Made by a program: the position numbers and the translations under genes
Notes under the pieces: model-generated
Told to the model about the DNA's origin: nothing
Seen by the model: only the letters and a program-made list of their open reading frames with translations
Databases searched by the model: none
Source of the DNA: an uncultured Sphingobacteriales bacterium
GTDB taxonomy: Bacteria > Bacteroidota > Bacteroidia > Chitinophagales > Chitinophagaceae
DNA: 64,000 bases
Assembly: GCA_937871285.1 (NCBI GenBank)
Contig: CALMQS010000048.1
Span: 93,485-157,484, forward strand
Direction of reading: 5' to 3'
Part shown: piece after piece, positions 59,968-64,000 of the stretch
Layout: every line of letters starts with the position of its first letter
How positions within the stretch are numbered: the stretch's first letter is position 1

Positions 59968-62379
59968 ATGAAAAGAACAATAGTTTTTGGCATTTTCTTT
60001 TTGATCGGAACAATTTCTTTTTCACAGCAACAAAAACCAAAATTATGGTATGCCGCACCGGCGGATGCATCGGTTAAGGATGTGGATGATGGCTGGAAGA
60101 ATGATGAAGAATGGCTGAAAGCACTGCCCGTGGGCAATGGCTTTATGGGGGCTATGGTGTTTGGGGATGTGAATAAAGAAAGATTGCAACTGAATGATAA
60201 AACATTGTGGAGCGGCAGCGTGTCGGATAATGACAACCCGGATGCCTTCGCTTCTTTGCAGGAAATCAGGAACTTATTGTTTACCGGAAAGTATAAGGAA
60301 GCCACCGCGCTCACCAACAAAACACAGGTATGCAGGGGAGCCGGGTCGGGTAACGGTAACGGCTCAACGGTTCCCTTTGGTTGCTTTCAAACCTTAGGTG
60401 ATCTGTGGATTGATTTCGGTAAAAAAGCGGCTTATGCCAACTATTACCGCGATCTTGATATTATTAATGGGATCGCCTCCGTGAAATATGACCAGGAAGG
60501 GATTCAGTTCAAAAGAGAAGTTTTTGCCAGCTATCCTGCAAAAGCATTGATCGTTCATTTATCCGCATCAAAAGCCAAAGCCCTTTCTTTTACGCTGGAT
60601 ATCAACCGTCCGGAAAGATTTACTACCGTGGCGCAGCAAAATACATTGTTGATGACAGGTACTATGAACAATGGCGCCGGCGGACAAGGCATGCAATACA
60701 AAGTAGTGGTAACACCGGTATTGAAAGGCGGAAGCATACAAACATCCGGTAACAGGTTAATAATAAAGAACGCAACGGAAGTAATGCTGGTAATAACTTC
60801 GGCTACTAATTACCGTTTGCATTACCCGGATTATATCAATACCAATTATGAAACGGAGCTGGAACAGCTTACCGCGGCCGCTGTCAGCAAGCCCTATGCC
60901 GCGCTGCGCAGCGAACATGTGGCCGATTTTTCTTTTTACATGAACCGGGTATCGTTCCGGCTGGGTGATGATAAAAATACCACGCTGCCTACCGACGCAC
61001 TTTTGCAAAAGAATAAACAAACACAAAGCGAGCAGGAATTATACACGCTCTATTTTCAGTACGGAAGATACCTGTTATTATCTTCTTCCCGCCAGGGCAG
61101 TCTCCCCGCCAACCTCCAGGGCATGTGGGCCAATAAGATACAAACACCCTGGAACTGCGATTACCATACCGATGTAAATGTGCAGATGAATTACTGGCCG
61201 GCCGAAGTAACCAATCTTTCTGAAACCCACCTGCAGTTAACCGAATTGATTGCATCACTGCAGGCGCCCGGAACAAAAACGGCTCAAACGCATTATCATG
61301 CCGGCGGCTGGGTGATGCATCCCATTACCAATGTATGGGGATTTACCGCTCCGGGGGAGCATCCCAGTTGGGGATTGCATGTTGGCGCCAGCGCATGGAT
61401 GAACCAGCACTTGTGGGAGCATTATGCCTTTACAAAAGACGAAGCCTATTTAAAAAAGGTATTTCCCATATTGCAATCTGCCGCGGCATTTTATCTGGAC
61501 TGGTTAGTAAAAGATCCTGTGTCGGGGAAATTGGTATCTGGTCCGGCGGCTTCGCCCGAAAATAATTTTATAGCACCCGATGGCAGCCAGGCAAGCATCA
61601 GCATGGGACCATCGCATGATCACCAGGTGATCCACGATTTGTTTACCAACACATTAAATGCGGCCGAAGTTTTGGAGATAAAGAATGAAATGATTGATAA
61701 AATAAGATCAGCGATTGATCAAATTCCAGCTCCTGCTATTGGTTCCGATGGAAGGCTGATGGAATGGGCGCAGGAGTTTAAAGAAGTGGAACCACAGCAC
61801 CGGCATGTGTCGCATTTGTTTGCCTTATACCCCGGCAATCAGGTATCGTTTTACAAAACACCTGCACTGGCACAGGCGGCACGCAAATCGCTCGAACTAA
61901 GAGGTGATGGCGGAACCGGCTGGTCGCTTGCTATGAAAGTAAGTTTCTGGACGAGGCTGCACGATGGTGATCATGCTTTAAAGCTGCTCAACCGTTTACT
62001 GAACCCGGTGCATTCAAGCGGTGTGGAAATGACCAACAGTGGGGGTACCTATAATAATCTATTTTGTGCTCATCCGCCATTCCAGATTGACGGCAACTTT
62101 GGCGCTACTGCCGGCATTGCCGAAATGTTGTTGCAAAGCCATGAATACTTTATTGAACTGCTGCCGGCGCTTCCTTCTTCATGGAAGGATGGCGAGGTAA
62201 AGGGTTTGTGTGCAAGAGGCGGCTTCGAGTTGCATATGAAATGGAAAGATGGGAAGCTGGCGGATGCCGTGCTGCTTTCCAAAAAAGGCGGCAACTGCGA
62301 AGTAAAGTATGGTAATGCAGCAATAAGCCTGCAAACCGTTGCGGGTAAAACGTATCCGCTCAGCGGATTGCTGAAATAG
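59968..62379 (+). CDS. GH95 family alpha-L-fucosidase
   Basis: The 803-residue secreted protein has a signal peptide (KRTIVFGIFFLIGTISFSQ) and the GH95 layout: N-terminal beta domain (LPVGNGFMGAMVFGDVNKER LQLNDKTLWSGS), the (alpha/alpha)6 barrel with LPANLQGMWANKIQTPWNCD YHTDVNVQMNYWPAEVTNLS, and C-terminal domain (GGTYNNLFCAHPPFQIDGNF GATAGIAEMLLQS). GH95 enzymes cut alpha-1,2-linked L-fucose; some act on L-galactose. It is likely periplasmic or surface-bound. It lies before the lactate dehydrogenase, a plausible outlet for fucose-derived lactate. Confidence 0.95.
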   Translation: MKRTIVFGIFFLIGTISFSQQQKPKLWYAAPADASVKDVDDGWKNDEEWLKALPVGNGFMGAMVFGDVNKERLQLNDKTLWSGSVSDNDNPDAFASLQEIRNLLFTGKYKEATALTNKTQVCRGAGSGNGNGSTVPFGCFQTLGDLWIDFGKKAAYANYYRDLDIINGIASVKYDQEGIQFKREVFASYPAKALIVHLSASKAKALSFTLDINRPERFTTVAQQNTLLMTGTMNNGAGGQGMQYKVVVTPVLKGGSIQTSGNRLIIKNATEVMLVITSATNYRLHYPDYINTNYETELEQLTAAAVSKPYAALRSEHVADFSFYMNRVSFRLGDDKNTTLPTDALLQKNKQTQSEQELYTLYFQYGRYLLLSSSRQGSLPANLQGMWANKIQTPWNCDYHTDVNVQMNYWPAEVTNLSETHLQLTELIASLQAPGTKTAQTHYHAGGWVMHPITNVWGFTAPGEHPSWGLHVGASAWMNQHLWEHYAFTKDEAYLKKVFPILQSAAAFYLDWLVKDPVSGKLVSGPAASPENNFIAPDGSQASISMGPSHDHQVIHDLFTNTLNAAEVLEIKNEMIDKIRSAIDQIPAPAIGSDGRLMEWAQEFKEVEPQHRHVSHLFALYPGNQVSFYKTPALAQAARKSLELRGDGGTGWSLAMKVSFWTRLHDGDHALKLLNRLLNPVHSSGVEMTNSGGTYNNLFCAHPPFQIDGNFGATAGIAEMLLQSHEYFIELLPALPSSWKDGEVKGLCARGGFELHMKWKDGKLADAVLLSKKGGNCEVKYGNAAISLQTVAGKTYPLSGLLK

Positions 62380-62440
62380 GAGAGGAGAGCAATTCTTTGT
62401 TGGACTTTATTTCAAAAGCTCAAATTCATTACTACTGCTT

Positions 62441-62464
62441 GTCATTCCAACGAATGAGGAATCC
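62441..62464. repeat. Dispersed intergenic repeat, copy 2
   Basis: A 24-bp word beginning GTCATTCCAACGAATGAGGA differs from 63795-63818 at two positions only. The preceding bases also resemble those of the 63-kb copy. See the finding on dispersed repeats. Confidence 0.6.
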
Positions 62465-62532
62465 GTTCATTGTGGAGAGAGTTAACTAATTTTACACAAC
62501 ATTCCTTTTACATACACACAAGAAATAAAACG

Positions 62533-63687
62533 ATGAAACTTAAGTACAACCCTCATTACCCTTCCGTGGAAGATCTAAGAGAAAAAGCCAAAAGAAAGAT
62601 ACCCAAATTTGCATTTGAATACTTAGACGGCGGCTGTAATGAAGATGTAAACCTGCACCGGAATACGGCCGAAATCAGGGAAGTGGAACTCCTTCCGCAA
62701 TACCTTGATGTGCATACAGGTTCTGATATGCGCACGGAATTATTCGGACATACTTACGATGCGCCTTTCGGGATTGCCCCGGTGGGGCTGCAGGGACTGA
62801 TGTGGCCTAAAGCTCCTGAAATTTTAGCCAAAGCGGCATTTGAGCATAATATACCTTTTATACTCAGCACGGTATCTACCAGCAGCATCGAAAAAATCAG
62901 TGAAATTACAGAAGGGAGGGCCTGGTTTCAATTGTATCACCCTACGGAAAACAGACTGAGAGACGATATTATCAAAAGAGCCGAAGCTGCACAATACCCC
63001 GTACTTGTTATTTTGTGCGATGTGCCCACTTTTGGGTACCGTCCGCGCGACATCAGGAACGGTTTGGCCATGCCTCCTAAAATGTCGTTCACCAATATGC
63101 TTCAAATTATGGGCAAGCCGGAATGGGCGATTAAAACGCTGATCAACGGGCAACCCGCTTTTGAGATATTACAACCCTATATGCCCAAAGGACTTGATTT
63201 AAAACGGCTGGGAGAATTCATGGACCAAACTTTTTCGGGAAGGCTAAACGAAGAAAAGATCGCGCCTATCCGTGACATGTGGAAAGGAAAAATTGTTTTG
63301 AAAGGAGTAGCCAGCGAAGCCGACACAGAAAAAGCCATCCGCCTGGGCATTGATGGCATTATTGTATCTAATCATGGAGGAAGGCAGTTGGATGCGGGCC
63401 AATCAACCATAAAGCCACTCATCACCATTGCCGCAAAGTATGGCGATAAAATAAAAGTGATGATGGACAGCGGTTTAAGATCGGGTCCGGATATAGCAAG
63501 GGCGCTTGCTTCCGGCGCTCAGTTTACCTTCCTCGGCAGGTCATTCATGTATGGCGTGGCGGCGCTGGGTAAAGCAGGCGGAAACCATACGATCTCTATT
63601 TTGAAAACACAGCTTCAGCAGGTTATGGAACAAATTTGCTGCGAAAAAGTAAGCGACTTCCCCAGGCACCTGGTAAGGTATACATGA
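62533..63687 (+). CDS. lldD: FMN-dependent L-lactate dehydrogenase / alpha-hydroxy-acid oxidase
   Basis: From the ATG at 62533 this is 384 residues with the FMN-dependent alpha-hydroxy-acid dehydrogenase fold: the N-terminal ARRKIPKFAFEYLDGG-type stretch, APFGIAPVGLQGLMWPKAPE, ILSTVSTSSIEKISEITEGR AWFQLYHP, GKIVLKGVASEADTEKAIRL GIDGIIVSNHGGRQLDAGQS, and DSGLRSGPDIARALASGAQF TFLGRSFMYG. It oxidises L-lactate to pyruvate and passes electrons to quinone or oxygen. Placed after a fucosidase gene, it likely handles lactate from fucose and rhamnose breakdown. Other 2-hydroxyacids cannot be excluded. Confidence 0.88.
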   Translation: MKLKYNPHYPSVEDLREKAKRKIPKFAFEYLDGGCNEDVNLHRNTAEIREVELLPQYLDVHTGSDMRTELFGHTYDAPFGIAPVGLQGLMWPKAPEILAKAAFEHNIPFILSTVSTSSIEKISEITEGRAWFQLYHPTENRLRDDIIKRAEAAQYPVLVILCDVPTFGYRPRDIRNGLAMPPKMSFTNMLQIMGKPEWAIKTLINGQPAFEILQPYMPKGLDLKRLGEFMDQTFSGRLNEEKIAPIRDMWKGKIVLKGVASEADTEKAIRLGIDGIIVSNHGGRQLDAGQSTIKPLITIAAKYGDKIKVMMDSGLRSGPDIARALASGAQFTFLGRSFMYGVAALGKAGGNHTISILKTQLQQVMEQICCEKVSDFPRHLVRYT

Positions 63688-63794
63688 GGTCATAGCTTAT
63701 GATGGCAATGCCGGATACTTTGTTCCTTAGCATGACCGGCAGCAGGTGTTTTGTTCGGTTTTGCTGCTAAAGTTCAACCGTATTACTGACGTTT

Positions 63795-63818
63795 GTCATT
63801 CCGACGAAGGAGGAATCC
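63795..63818. repeat. Dispersed intergenic repeat, copy 3
   Basis: A 24-bp word beginning GTCATTCCGACGAAGGAGGA, 22 of 24 bases as at 62441-62464, followed by CATCTTCGC. Such GTCATTCC...GGAATC elements are frequent in Bacteroidota intergenic regions. Confidence 0.6.
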
Positions 63819-63978
63819 ATCTTCGCTTTAATCCTTGCAGATTCTTCGATCTCAGCATGGCTAAGTGTTGCGTGCAGACACGCAACAGGACGGGAAAATC
63901 CGAAATCGAAATTTCTGAATTCGAAGCAACCATAAACTATCAATTATATAATCCGACTCTGCCATTGGGGATTACCTA

Positions 63979-63994
63979 CCTGCCGGTAGGCAGG
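63979..63994. repeat. REP-like palindrome
   Basis: CCTGCC (63979-63984), GGTA, GGCAGG (63989-63994): a perfect 6-bp stem with GC-rich sequence next to the window end. The short CCTGCC/GGCAGG palindrome is typical of REP-like elements. Confidence 0.5.
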
Positions 63995-64000
63995 CTTCAA

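Larger units (their letters stand above)
63688..64000. other. Intergenic region with dispersed repeats at the window end
   Basis: The last 313 bp carry no gene. They contain the third copy of the GTCATTCC repeat with its flanks (about 63755-63850), a stretch AATCCGAAATCGAAATTTCT with AACCATAAACTATCAATTAT, and a REP-like palindrome at 63979-63994. Confidence 0.5.

Overview
The window looks like a chromosomal segment of a Bacteroidota bacterium, most likely of the family Chitinophagaceae. The reasons are SusC/SusD with an ECF sigma factor and a FecR anti-sigma factor, a GIN-domain protein and a DUF6089-like outer-membrane protein, TAnnTTTG promoter boxes in place of a sigma-70 -10 box, weak Shine-Dalgarno signals, and short AT-rich intergenic repeats. 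The species assignment is inference. I saw no rRNA, tRNA or CRISPR array.

Layout. 1-3013 (minus): rhamnose catabolism, a RhaEW-type aldolase/lactaldehyde dehydrogenase (cut by the window edge) and RhaT. 3153-6913: an orphan LytTR response regulator, divergent from a metallopeptidase/beta-propeller/outer-membrane-barrel protein. 6946-15749 (minus): a glycan-uptake operon read sigma factor, FecR, SusC, SusD, glycosidase-like protein. 15946-24415: mixed housekeeping genes (TetR and MFS pump with a palindromic operator, HAD phosphatase, acyltransferase, thioesterase, DUF6089-like protein, ElaA-type acetyltransferase, RarA). 24589-27490 (minus): a five-gene ABC transporter/GntR/GIN operon with a clear promoter and operator.

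28289-59636 (plus) is the centrepiece: a contiguous 31-kb extracellular contractile injection system (eCIS, related to PVC/Afp). It has a DUF4255 cap protein, one sheath, two tubes, a DUF5908 protein, LysM adaptor, VgrG spike, PAAR tip, gp25, two very large baseplate proteins, a CIS tape-measure protein and an AAA+ ATPase. Unusual parts are two cysteine-rich helical proteins (about 6% Cys) between sheath and tube; a 2192-residue baseplate protein with about a dozen degenerate repeats and a cysteine-rich end; and a cargo module. The cargo module holds a DUF4157/peptidoglycan-binding/metzincin effector, a lipoprotein that could be its immunity partner, a second and a very small third protein sharing the same N-terminal leader, a vanadium-haloperoxidase-fold protein that lacks two vanadate ligands, a ParA ATPase and a deletion-derived mini-DUF4157 protein. 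I see no tail-fibre gene.

59968-63687 (plus): a GH95 alpha-L-fucosidase and an FMN-dependent lactate dehydrogenase. With the rhamnose genes they make a coherent deoxy-sugar theme, because rhamnose and fucose are both cleaved to L-lactaldehyde, which is oxidised to L-lactate and then pyruvate. The intergenic regions carry at least two families of degenerate dispersed repeats.
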